NCBI GenBank assembly: GCA_936924635.1
Contig: CAKZHP010000074.1
Span: forward strand, 1 to 32,460
Source of the DNA: an uncultured Propionibacteriaceae bacterium
GTDB lineage: Bacteria; Actinomycetota; Actinomycetes; Propionibacteriales; Propionibacteriaceae
Reading direction: 5' to 3'
DNA: 32,460 bases
Shown: positions 8,224 through 15,845 of the stretch, in pieces
How positions within the stretch are numbered: position 1 is the first letter of the stretch
Layout of the letters: each line of letters begins with the position of its first letter
Position numbers and translations under genes: made by a program
The notes under the pieces: model-generated
The model's database searches: none
Seen by the model: only the letters and a program-made list of their open reading frames with translations
Told to the model about the DNA's origin: nothing

Positions 8224-8877
8224 ATGGCTGAGGAGACGAAGACCGCACCCCCTGCGGCGACGCTGGTCCTGCTCGTGCGTCATGGGCAGACCCCCACGAC
8301 CGGGAAGGTCCTGCCCGGCCGGGCACCCGGGTTGCACCTGGCCGACAAGGGCACCGAGCAGGCCGAGAAGGTCGCCAAGCGCCTGGCCGAGCTGCCCGTC
8401 ACGGCGATCTACACGTCGCCACTGGAGCGTACGCAGGAGACCGCCGTCCCCACCTCCGCGCTGCTCGGCATCGAGCCGGTCGTCGAGGAGGGCCTGCTGG
8501 AGTGCGACTTCGGCGACTGGACCGGCGTCGACCTCGCCGAGCTCAACAAGCTGCCCGAGTGGAGCACCGTGCAGCGGGCGCCGTCGACGTTCCGGTTCCC
8601 CAACGGCGAGTCGTTCACCGAGATGCAGACGCGCATCTGCTCGGCGATCGACCGCGTCCGGGCCCGCCACGACCAGGGCGTCGTCGTCTGCTTCAGCCAC
8701 GCCGACCCCATCAAGGCCGCCGTCGCGCAGGCGATGGGCACGCACCTCGACCTGTTCCAGCGCATCGTCGTCAGCCCCTGCTCGGTGTCCGCGATCGCGT
8801 ACGCGCCGGGCAACGCCCCCATCGTCCTCACCGTAAACTCGACCGGCGAGCCGCTGGCTGAGCTGCGGCCCTCCTGA
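8224..8877 (+). CDS. Histidine phosphatase family protein (MSMEG_4193-type)
   Basis: 217 residues from ATG 8224. It has the phosphohistidine motif LVRHGQT (Arg19-His20-Gly21), the SPLERTQETA segment with the second catalytic Arg, and CFSHADPIKAA with the second catalytic His. These residues form the active site of the phosphoglycerate mutase-like superfamily. Its order with DUF3090 and a PI-kinase-like gene is the conserved actinobacterial block seen with Rv2135c/MSMEG_4193 (family TIGR03848). The true substrate is unknown, though in several actinobacteria the block lies near mshC of mycothiol synthesis; that gene is not seen here. Ten bases separate it from the next gene, and the GAGGAGGA ribosome site for that gene overlaps this stop. 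Confidence 0.85.
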   Translation: MAEETKTAPPAATLVLLVRHGQTPTTGKVLPGRAPGLHLADKGTEQAEKVAKRLAELPVTAIYTSPLERTQETAVPTSALLGIEPVVEEGLLECDFGDWTGVDLAELNKLPEWSTVQRAPSTFRFPNGESFTEMQTRICSAIDRVRARHDQGVVVCFSHADPIKAAVAQAMGTHLDLFQRIVVSPCSVSAIAYAPGNAPIVLTVNSTGEPLAELRPS

Positions 8878-8887
8878 GGAGGAACAG

Positions 8888-9394
8888 ATGTCAGGAACGT
8901 ACGCAGACTTCGACGAGGTCGACTCCTTCACCGTCGGGGCGCTGGGCCAGCCCGGGCAGCGCGTGTTCCTCATGCAGTGCACCGCTGAGGGTGAGCACCT
9001 CACCGTGAAGTGCGAGAAGCAGCAGGCCGAGGCGATCGCCACCTACCTGCGCCGCATCCTCGACGACGTCGCCGAGCCCGCCCAGCCGCTGGCCGGCGTC
9101 GACACGCTCACCGCGCCGTTCGAGCCGGAGTTCGTGCTCGGCCAGATCGGCCTCGGCTACCTCGCCGACGAGCGCCGCATCCTCGTGCAGCTCGAGGAGG
9201 CTGGCGAGGTCGACGAGGACGGCGACCCCATCGAGAACCCGTCGCTGGGCCGGATCCGGCTGCATCTCACGCTCGAGCAGGCGTACGCGTTCTGCGAGCG
9301 CACCGACGAGGCGCTGTCGGGTGGCCGCCCGCTGTGCCGCTGGTGCCAGTTCCCGATCGATCCCGAAGGGCATGCCTGCCCCCGGATGAACTGA
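8888..9394 (+). CDS. DUF3090 family protein
   Basis: 168 residues from ATG 8888 with a strong GAGGAGGA ribosome site. The protein is acidic, with the segments RVFLMQCTAEGEHLTVKCEKQQAEAIA and EPEFVLGQIGLGY that I associate with DUF3090 (TIGR03847). It ends in a small Cys cluster, LCRWCQFPIDPEGHACPRMN, with a CxxC plus His and Cys, which is likely to bind zinc. Nothing is known of the activity. Its stop overlaps the next start by one base (TGATG), so it is translationally coupled to the kinase-like gene, which suggests that the two work together. Confidence 0.85.
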   Translation: MSGTYADFDEVDSFTVGALGQPGQRVFLMQCTAEGEHLTVKCEKQQAEAIATYLRRILDDVAEPAQPLAGVDTLTAPFEPEFVLGQIGLGYLADERRILVQLEEAGEVDEDGDPIENPSLGRIRLHLTLEQAYAFCERTDEALSGGRPLCRWCQFPIDPEGHACPRMN

Positions 9395-10089
9395 TGGACC
9401 GGCTCGCTCTGCTCGGGTCGGGTGACATCGAGGTCGTCGGGCGGGTGGTGCAGAGCAGCAACGGCACGTACGTGGTGGAGCTCACCTCCGGCGACGACAG
9501 TCATTACGCGATCTACAAGCCCGTACGCGGCGAGCGGCCGCTGTGGGACTTCGAGCCGGGGTTGCACCGGCGGGAGCGGGCCGCGTACGTGCTCAGCGAC
9601 TGGCTCGGGCTCGGCATCGTGCCGCCGACCGTGATCCGCGAGGACGCTCCGATGGGCACCGGCTCGCTGCAGTGGTTCGTGGACGCGAACTTCGCGGAGC
9701 ACTACTTCTCCATGTACGAGGAGCGGCCCGCGCTCCACGACGTGCTGCGCACCATGTGCCTGTTCGACATCGTCGCCAACAACACCGATCGCAAGGGAGG
9801 ACACGTGCTGCTCGACCAGGACGAGCAGGTCTGGGGCATCGACCAGGGCCTGTGCTTCGCTGCCGAGGACAAGCTGCGCACCGTGATCTGGGACTTCGCC
9901 GGGGAACCCATCGGCGAGGACCTGCTGGCGGCGATCGAGCCGCTCGCGTCGCGCGTGCCCGAGGAGCTCGAGGAGCTGCTGAGCGTCGACGAGGTGGCCG
10001 CGGTGCAACGACGGGCGCGGCGGCTGCTGCGGCAGCCGGTCTTCCCGCACGACCGCATCGGCCACGCCTATCCCTGGCCGCTGGTCTGA
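9394..10089 (+). CDS. PI3/4-kinase-like protein (SCO1521-type)
   Basis: 231 residues from ATG 9394. A nucleotide-binding Lys lies in HYAIYKPVRGERPLWDF, a catalytic-loop-like segment is FDIVANNTDRKGGHVLL, and the metal-binding Asp appears in WGIDQGLCF, the order expected for the HipA/phosphatidylinositol-kinase-like fold. This matches the short actinobacterial family placed next to DUF3090 (TIGR03843; annotated as SCO1521-like). Whether it phosphorylates a lipid, protein or sugar is unknown. It overlaps its neighbours on both sides by one base, so phosphatase, DUF3090, kinase and protease form one translationally coupled unit. Confidence 0.8.
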   Translation: MDRLALLGSGDIEVVGRVVQSSNGTYVVELTSGDDSHYAIYKPVRGERPLWDFEPGLHRRERAAYVLSDWLGLGIVPPTVIREDAPMGTGSLQWFVDANFAEHYFSMYEERPALHDVLRTMCLFDIVANNTDRKGGHVLLDQDEQVWGIDQGLCFAAEDKLRTVIWDFAGEPIGEDLLAAIEPLASRVPEELEELLSVDEVAAVQRRARRLLRQPVFPHDRIGHAYPWPLV

Positions 10090-10880
10090 TGCCTGCGAAT
10101 CCTGTACGCGCCGCAGCGCTGCTCTCTGGCCTTGCGCTGGCGTTCATGCTGCTGGTCTGCGCGCCCTTCCTCGTCATGCGCACCGAGGTGCCGACGTTGC
10201 TGCTGCTGGTCGGCCGTTGGTTGCCGGCTGTGGCGAGCCTGCTGGTTCTTCGGCTCGTACGACACGAGGGCGGAGTCGTGTCGTGGTGGGGGCTGCGGCC
10301 GGGTGGCTGGCGTCGGCTGCTGGCTGGGATCGGCGCGGCGCTGGCCGTGTCGCTGGTGGTCGGGCTGGTGCCGTACGCGATCGGCCGGGCGACAGGTCTG
10401 GTCGCTGGTGCCACGCTGCCGGGTCCGCTGGAGCTCGCGGGGATCGCGCTGGTGACGACGGTGGTGGCCTCGCTGAGCACGCTCGGCGAGGAGGTCGCCT
10501 GGCGCGGTCACCTGCAGAAGCTGCTCTCCGGATGGGGATTCTGGGGCGCCTCGTTGGCGATCGGCGCGGTGTGGGTGCTGTGGCACGTGCCGCTGCACGC
10601 GACGTACGTGGTGGCCGGGACGATGTCGATGTCTGTTGCTGCGGCCACGACCGTGGCGCTGATCGGGTCAGCGCCGCTGTGGAGCGCGCTGGTCGTACGG
10701 TTCGGGAGCGTCTGGCCCGCGGTGGTCGCGCATGCTTTCCCGCTGACGGCGACCGCGTTCGCCGGTGATCTGGGCGCGCTCGAGGCGGGTCGGCTGTGGG
10801 CGTACGTGGGGCTGTCCATCCTGGTCTCTGGTGCGGCTGCGGTGCTGATCGCGCCGCGGGGGCGAACCGTCGAGGGCTGA
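10089..10880 (+). CDS. CPBP family intramembrane metalloprotease
   Basis: 263 residues, about eight hydrophobic segments. The family motifs are present: GEEVAWRGHL (Glu134, Glu135, Arg139), VLWHVPLH (His166) and VVAHAF (His215), which coordinate the metal in CAAX-protease/bacteriocin-processing (Abi) enzymes. It would act in the cytoplasmic membrane; its substrate cannot be told. The start ATG overlaps the kinase-like gene stop by one base (TGATG), so it is the last member of the operon beginning at 8224. Confidence 0.85.
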   Translation: MPANPVRAAALLSGLALAFMLLVCAPFLVMRTEVPTLLLLVGRWLPAVASLLVLRLVRHEGGVVSWWGLRPGGWRRLLAGIGAALAVSLVVGLVPYAIGRATGLVAGATLPGPLELAGIALVTTVVASLSTLGEEVAWRGHLQKLLSGWGFWGASLAIGAVWVLWHVPLHATYVVAGTMSMSVAAATTVALIGSAPLWSALVVRFGSVWPAVVAHAFPLTATAFAGDLGALEAGRLWAYVGLSILVSGAAAVLIAPRGRTVEG

Positions 10881-10980
10881 CGCGGCTGTGCTCGGTGGTC
10901 GGGCCACCAGAGCCGGGTAGGCGGTGTGCAACCTCTCATGCACGTTGAGGGCTGGGGGTGCGCGGCGCGACGGTGGGCCG

Positions 10981-11480
10981 GTGAGGCAGTGGTGGGAAGA
11001 GCTCAGGTCGGCGAGAGGTGTACGCGCTCGTCGGGGCATCTGTGAGCGCAACCCGCGGCGGGTGATTGCCCTGGTGGCGGCTGCGGTGGTCGGGCTGGGC
11101 GGGGTGTCCAGCGTCTCGTACGCACTGAGCCACGCCTCGGATGCCACGACCGCGGTGCCCGCGCTGACGGCGAGCGCGAGCTCGACGCAGGAGCCGTCGG
11201 GAGACACGCACCTGCCCACGGAAGCGCCCGTCGAGGAGGCGCCGGTCCCGGTGACCCCGCCGCCGACCTCGGCCGCCGGGGAGTGGCTGCGAGCACGGTG
11301 AAGCCGGCACCAGCAACGACGACCCGGCCCGCCCCGGCGACCACCGCTCCCACGACAGCTCGGCCCACGACGGCTGTACCGCCGGCAGTGCCGACGACGG
11401 CGGCACCCACGACGCCGGCCAGTGCCCCGCCGAGCACCGCGAAGCCGACCCCGAGCCCCTCGGAGGCCGAAGGCTCCTAG
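10981..11480 (+). pseudogene. Pro/Thr-rich single-pass membrane protein, frameshifted
   Basis: Starting at GTG 10981 (VRQWWEELRSARG) the frame encodes a short basic N-terminus, one hydrophobic helix (IALVAAAVVGLGGVSSVSYAL) and an extracytoplasmic Ser/Thr/Pro-rich region, and stops at 11301. A second frame continues the same kind of sequence (KPAPATTTRPAPATTAPTT...) from about 11283 to 11480. One extra G in the GGGG run at 11278-11281 would join them as one protein of about 166 residues. It is therefore either a real frameshift or a sequencing error in a G run. The start could lie upstream (the frame is open from 10924). No family recognised; a cell-wall-spanning anchor is a guess. Confidence 0.5.
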
Positions 11481-11482
11481 CC

Positions 11483-11561
11483 ACCTGCACAACCGGTGCG
11501 CATAGGTGCACTGGTCGGCGTACGGGGGACCAGCGCACGGATTCGCACCGGTTGTGCAGGT
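11483..11561. terminator. Long hairpin (18-bp perfect arms)
   Basis: Arms ACCTGCACAACCGGTGCG at 11483-11500 and its exact reverse complement at 11544-11561. Inside, CTGGTC (11511-11516) pairs with GACCAG (11528-11533) and extends to a 10-bp inner stem with one mismatch, so the whole 79 bases can fold into one structure. It lies 3 bases after a stop and 62 before the next start. No T-run follows. It is a terminator or a mobile palindromic element. Confidence 0.65.
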
Positions 11562-11623
11562 CACCCTGCCCGCCGTTCGGGCACTCTGCCGGTGAGGCGA
11601 GCCCGGGAGTACGGTCTGGCGCC

Positions 11624-12952
11624 ATGACCACCGACTCCCTGGGAGCGCTGCAGGAGCTGCTGCGGCTGCGTACGGTCGCCGACGGCACCAACGACGACGC
11701 CTTCGCCGAGGCCCACGCGGTGCTGCGACGGCGGTTCCCACACGTGCTGGCGGAGGAGGTCATCGAGGTCGAGCCGCACGGGTTGCTGATCCGAGTGGGG
11801 GCCGATCCCAGCACCCAGGAAGACGGACCCGACCCTGTCGTGCTCATGGCCCACCTCGACGTGGTGCCGTTGGGCGACGAGTCGCGATGGGCGCATCCCC
11901 CCTTGTCGGGCGAGGTCGTCGACGGAGAGGTCTGGGGTCGCGGCACGCTCGATGACAAGGGGCAGCTGGTCGCGGTGATCTCCGCGGTCGAGGACCTCCT
12001 CGCCAGCGGACGCCGCCCCGCCCGCGACGTCTGGCTGTCGTTCGGCGGCGACGAAGAGGTGTACGGACGGGGTGCCCGCAACGCGGTCGAGCTGCTCCGC
12101 GCACGCGGCGTACGGCCCTGGTTCGTGCTCGACGAGGGCGGCGCCGTGGCCGCCGACGCCTTCCCCGGCGTGACCAGTCCGGCCGCCGTGATCGGCGTCT
12201 CGGAGAAGGGGATCCTGTCGCTGACGCTGACCGCGTCGGGGCGCGGTGGCCACGCCTCCACCCCGGCCCGCAACGGCCCCGCCGCACGCATCGCCCAGGC
12301 CATCGCCCGCCTGGAGCGGCACCCCTTCGCCCCGAAGGTCAACACCCCGACAGTGGAGATGCTGCGCCGCCTCGCGCCGTACCTGCCTGCCCCGCTCCGC
12401 CCCCTTCTCATGCGTGCCGGCACCCTTGCCCCCGCTCTCGCGCGTCTCATGGTCGCCGCCGGGCCCGAGGCGGCCGCGCTCGCCCGCACCACGGTCGCCG
12501 TCACCACCCTCACCGGCTCGCCGGCGATCAACGTCATCCCCACCTCGGTCACAGCCGGCCTCAACCTGCGCGTCGCGGTGGGGGAGACGGTCGCGTCGGC
12601 CGTGGAGCACGTACGAGCCGTGGTCGGCCCCGGCATCGACGTCGGGGTGGTCGAGAGCAGCGAGCCGAGCCCGGTCTCTCCGCTCGACGAGGCGTTCGGG
12701 CTGCTCGAGACCGCGGTCACGCGCGTGTTCCCCGACGCCGTCCCGATCCCGTACGTGATGTTCGCCGCCACCGACTCCCGCCACTTCACGGCGATCTGCG
12801 ACCGTGTCTACCGTTTCGCTCCGTTCCGCATGAGCCGCGACCAGCGGGCCGCCCTGCACTCGTACGACGAGCGCCTCGGCGTCGACGACTTCCTCGCCGG
12901 CGTGCGCTGGTACGCCGCCCTGCTCGACTCCCTCCCGTCGGTGACCAGATGA
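11624..12952 (+). CDS. M20 family zinc peptidase (carboxypeptidase S/PM20D1-like)
   Basis: 442 residues from ATG 11624. The metal and catalytic residues are visible: MAHLDVVP (His77, Asp79), GRGTLDDKGQ (Asp110 as bridging ligand), GGDEEVYG (Glu144 and Glu145), LDEGG for the next ligand and DSRHF near the C-terminus for the last His. The lid/dimerisation domain lies in between (SGRGGHASTP and later). Enzymes of this type remove amino acids from dipeptides or N-acyl amino acids in a zinc-dependent way; the exact substrate is not clear. The stop overlaps the next ATG by four bases (ATGA), which couples it to an MFS transporter that may import its substrate or export its product (inference). Confidence 0.88.
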   Translation: MTTDSLGALQELLRLRTVADGTNDDAFAEAHAVLRRRFPHVLAEEVIEVEPHGLLIRVGADPSTQEDGPDPVVLMAHLDVVPLGDESRWAHPPLSGEVVDGEVWGRGTLDDKGQLVAVISAVEDLLASGRRPARDVWLSFGGDEEVYGRGARNAVELLRARGVRPWFVLDEGGAVAADAFPGVTSPAAVIGVSEKGILSLTLTASGRGGHASTPARNGPAARIAQAIARLERHPFAPKVNTPTVEMLRRLAPYLPAPLRPLLMRAGTLAPALARLMVAAGPEAAALARTTVAVTTLTGSPAINVIPTSVTAGLNLRVAVGETVASAVEHVRAVVGPGIDVGVVESSEPSPVSPLDEAFGLLETAVTRVFPDAVPIPYVMFAATDSRHFTAICDRVYRFAPFRMSRDQRAALHSYDERLGVDDFLAGVRWYAALLDSLPSVTR

Positions 12953-14349
12953 TCTGGCAGCTGGTCGGCTTCCTGGCCGCCGTCGAGATCGCGTCGGGCA
13001 TCCTGCAGGGCTACTACACGCCGCTCTACTCCGACATCGCCGACCACCTGCGCATCAGCGACGGCGACGTCAACTGGTTCGAGGCTGCGCAGCTCATCGT
13101 GTCGGCGCTGGCGGTGCCGGTGCTGTCACGCATCGGAGACCTGTACGGGCACCGCCGCGTGCTGCTCGTCGCCACCCTGATCACCGCGGTCGCCGGCTGG
13201 GGCGTCGCGTTCGCGCCGGGGTTCTGGACGTTCCTGGTCGCGTGGGGGCTGCAGGGCGCGTACGCCATCTGGCTCCCCATGGAGATCGCGATCCTGCACG
13301 AGCGCTCGCGGGGCCGCCCCGACCAAGAGGGGCTTGTACGTCGCGGCGCCGGCTTCCTCGTGCTGGCCCTGGAGGTCGGCGTGATCGCGGGCGCGCTGTC
13401 GGCCGGGGCGCTGCAGCCGCGGCTGGGCATGACGGCGGTGCTGGCGATCCCGGCCGCCGCCACGACGCTGGCGATGGTGGCCGTCTGGTTCGGTGTACGG
13501 GACGCGGGAGCCCGTACCCCTGGCCGCGTCGACCTGCTTGGCACGGCCCTGTTGTTCATCGGTCTGGTCGCGGTGCTGGCGGGCCTCGTGGTCGTGCGCG
13601 TGCAGGGGCCGGCGTCGATCCTGGCCTGGCTGCTGATCGCGGTCGGCGTGGCGGTGCTGGCGGTGTTCGTGCGGGTCGAGCTGCGTACGGAGTCGCCGCT
13701 CGTCGACGTGAGAGGCCTTGTCGCGCCGCGGATGTGGCCGGTGCAGGCCGCGGCCGCGCTGTTCGGCATGAGCGTGCTGGGGGCCCAGATCCCGCTGTCG
13801 ACGTTCGCGCGTACGGACTCGGCGCAGGCGGGGTACGGGCTCGGGGCGTCGGCGAGCGCCATCGCGAACGTGATCGGCTTGTACGTGGGGTGCATGGCCG
13901 CCGGTGCCATGCTCAGCCCGAGCGCTGCGCGGCGGCTGGGCGTGCGCTGGATGCTCGTGCTGGCGGCGGTGCTGGTGGCGGTCGGCTACGCGATCTTCCT
14001 GCCCCTGCACGGGATGCTCTGGCACACGATGCTCGCCATGGGCGTGGCGGGCCTGGGGTCGGGCGCGTTGGTCGCATCCCTGCCGGCAGCGGCCGCCGCA
14101 GCTGCACATGCTGGCGGGACCGCCGAGGCCGCCGGCCTCACCAACGCCACCAAGACCGTCGGCGGCTGCATCGCCTCTGCGGTCTTCGCCGTGGCCCTGA
14201 CGGCGACCGGATCCATCGCCGACCCCGGCGAGGGCCACGCCCCGCTGAGCGGCTACCTCACGGTCTGGGCGATCTGCGCGGTGTCGGCAGGGGTGGCTGC
14301 GCTCTGCCTGACAAGACTGCCGGGTGATCGCGAGGTGCCCACCAGTTGA
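12949..14349 (+). CDS. MFS transporter
   Basis: 466 residues, 12 to 14 hydrophobic segments. The segment RIGDLYGHRRVLL at about residues 61-73 is the classic loop 2-3 motif (G-D-x-x-G-R-R/K type) of the major facilitator superfamily. The overall pattern resembles the 14-helix drug:H+ antiporter group, but the substrate cannot be called. The start is coupled to the M20 peptidase by an ATGA overlap. The stop (TTGAGC) lies just before the first left arm of repeat locus D. Confidence 0.85.
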   Translation: MIWQLVGFLAAVEIASGILQGYYTPLYSDIADHLRISDGDVNWFEAAQLIVSALAVPVLSRIGDLYGHRRVLLVATLITAVAGWGVAFAPGFWTFLVAWGLQGAYAIWLPMEIAILHERSRGRPDQEGLVRRGAGFLVLALEVGVIAGALSAGALQPRLGMTAVLAIPAAATTLAMVAVWFGVRDAGARTPGRVDLLGTALLFIGLVAVLAGLVVVRVQGPASILAWLLIAVGVAVLAVFVRVELRTESPLVDVRGLVAPRMWPVQAAAALFGMSVLGAQIPLSTFARTDSAQAGYGLGASASAIANVIGLYVGCMAAGAMLSPSAARRLGVRWMLVLAAVLVAVGYAIFLPLHGMLWHTMLAMGVAGLGSGALVASLPAAAAAAAHAGGTAEAAGLTNATKTVGGCIASAVFAVALTATGSIADPGEGHAPLSGYLTVWAICAVSAGVAALCLTRLPGDREVPTS

Positions 14350-14354
14350 GCGCT

Positions 14355-14675
14355 TCCGCTGGTTGAGCAAGGCTTGCCCGAGGAGCGGGGACGAGGCGGT
14401 CAAAACTGCGCCGGCCCGTGTTTCGCTGGTTGAGCAAGGCTTGTCCGAGGAGCGGGGACGAGGCGAGTCGAAACTGCGCCTGGCTGAGCGCAGCGATGCC
14501 AGGTGCCGGGCTGGTGCCAGCCTCGCTCCGCTCGGCCTGGCGGGGTTTCGACGCGCCTCCGGCTCGCGAGCTCGGCAGAGCCTTGCTCAACCAGCGGGCG
14601 GCGAGACCGTCGTCTGACCAGCCGCCATGAGTGCGAGTCGCACGCCCGGCAGAGCCTTGCTCGACCAGCGGGTGA
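14355..14675. repeat. Composite repeat with doubled left arm (locus D)
   Basis: Two left arms in tandem, GGTTGAGCAAGGCTTG... GAGGAGCGGGGACGAGGCG, at about 14359-14408 and 14425-14475, with high identity to each other; a CCTGGCTGAGCGCAGCGATGCCAGG hairpin at about 14479-14503; a right arm GGTTTCGACGCGC...TTGCTCAACCAGCGG at about 14544-14596; and a further end fragment CCTTGCTCGACCAGCGG near 14655. The gene-free stretch 14350-14753 contains nothing else that I can name. Confidence 0.75.
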
Positions 14676-14753
14676 CACCTGCATCTTCTGGCTCGGACGA
14701 GCACTGCGCGCCCGATATGGCGCATGGCGCCGCCAAGGACCACAGGATGAAGG

Positions 14754-15113
14754 TCACTCCGGCCCGAGCGACTCCACCTGCCGATGTAGCAGCCCGTCGT
14801 ACAGGTCGTCGACAAAAACCACGGTGCCGACGAAGTGCCCCGAGAGCGCGAGGGTGATGAACCCGACCAGCGCGGCCAGCTCACCGAGCACTGCCGCCAC
14901 CCCCGACGCCGGCACCCCCCGCAACCCTTCGGTCATCGCGTCCGAGAGCTGCACGGCCTCGTACGCCTTTGAGCCGACCGCCCCGACCCGAAGGAAGGGG
15001 GCGGCGACCGCCGCGGCGGCGGGAATCGTCTCGGGCGGGGCCGCGTACCCCGGGATCGGCGTCCCGTAGATCAGCTGGAACTCGTGCGGCACCCGCTGCG
15101 CCCACGATCGCAT
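14754..15113 (-). pseudogene. TetR-family regulator, C-terminal (WHG-like) half only
   Basis: 119 residues from an ATG at 15113 that has no ribosome site. The sequence RSWAQRVPHEFQLIYGTPIPGYAAPPE is characteristic of the ligand-binding C-terminal domain of a group of TetR/AcrR regulators (WHG-type). The roughly 70-residue N-terminal part with the DNA-binding helix-turn-helix is missing. The frame stays open a little upstream of 15113 (ALATT before the Met fits the family), but soon becomes Arg-rich antisense of the next gene. I therefore regard it as a remnant cut at about 15115-15140, at the same place where the divergent neighbour is cut. Confidence 0.65.
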
Positions 15114-15115
15114 CG

Positions 15116-15685
15116 TCGTGGCGAGGGCGGTCCTACCTGCTGCTGCGCCCGTACGGCGACACCGCCGGCGGCCTCGACGCCGCGGCCGCCTTCGCCTCCG
15201 CGCGCTGGGTGCCGGCCCACGTCTGCGGCGCTCTCGCGCTTGCCTCCTTCGCGCGTCTCGCGCTCCGCCTCGACGACCTGCGCCCGAGCCGCCTCGCCAC
15301 GGTCGCCCGCTGGACTGGACTAGCCGGAGCCACGCTGGCCCTCCCCGCGTACGGCGGCGAGGCCTTCGGCCTGCACGCCATCGGCATCCATGTGATGGCC
15401 CACCCCGAGGCCGTCGACCTCATCGCCCACGCTCGTGACGGGGCGATCGGCGCCGCGATGCTCGGCCTCGGCCTCGCCGGTCTGGGCGTCTCCGGCATCA
15501 CCACTGCGCTCGCCTGGCAGCGCACCGTCACCGGGAAATGGCGGTACGCCGCCTGGCCTCTCGGTATCGGGATCGCCCTGGTGATTCCTCAGTTCCTGCT
15601 CCCGGCCGGCGGTTGCATGGCGTTCGGCGTCCTGTACGCAGCCGCAGCCGCGCTCTTCGCAGCGGCGGCCCTCCGCGAGCGCTGA
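15116..15685 (+). pseudogene. Membrane protein lacking its N-terminus and start codon
   Basis: The frame encodes a hydrophobic protein beginning within SYLLLRPYGDTAGGLDAAAAF, with LPAYGGEAFGLHAIGIHVM and four or five membrane helices to the stop at 15683-15685. Proteins of this kind usually have a first helix before the RPYGD element (my recollection of the family); here there is none, and no ATG, GTG or TTG in frame nearby. The next start upstream (TTG 14969) would add only antisense TetR sequence; the next one inside is GTG 15209. It is probably a 5'-truncated gene. Unknown function. Confidence 0.55.
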
Positions 15686-15722
15686 CGACGACCACCCCGC
15701 CCACCTGACAAGGGTTCTGATC

Positions 15723-15750
15723 CGACGGAAGCGAAATTTCGCTTCCGTCG
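15723..15750. promoter_or_regulatory. 28-bp perfect palindrome
   Basis: Half-site CGACGGAAGCGAAA followed directly by its reverse complement, with no spacer (centre AAATTT). It lies 37 bases after the membrane-protein remnant and 95 before the nuclease start. Without a T-run it may be an operator or a terminator working in both directions. Confidence 0.6.
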
Positions 15751-15754
15751 CGTC

Positions 15755-15768
15755 TGAACACTTGTTCA
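15755..15768. promoter_or_regulatory. LexA/SOS-box-like inverted repeat
   Basis: TGAACACTTGTTCA, an exact inverted repeat with GAAC-N4-GTTC. This resembles the LexA boxes of Gram-positive bacteria and actinobacteria (GAAC-N4-GTTC core), but the outer bases differ from the usual CG. It is 77 bases upstream of the nuclease start. Low to moderate confidence. Confidence 0.35.
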
Positions 15769-15845
15769 ATCGGGTTTCAGGGGCACCCGATCGCCCGTGT
15801 CACCGTCTTCGCCCCTGCGAGCCGTACGGCTGCAAGAGTGTGCCC

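Noticed and set aside
14355..14675. Possible CRISPR array because of repeated GGTTGAGCAAGG units
   Set aside because: Copies are in opposite orientations, of unequal length, with no regular spacers, and occur at other gaps in the window; no cas genes.
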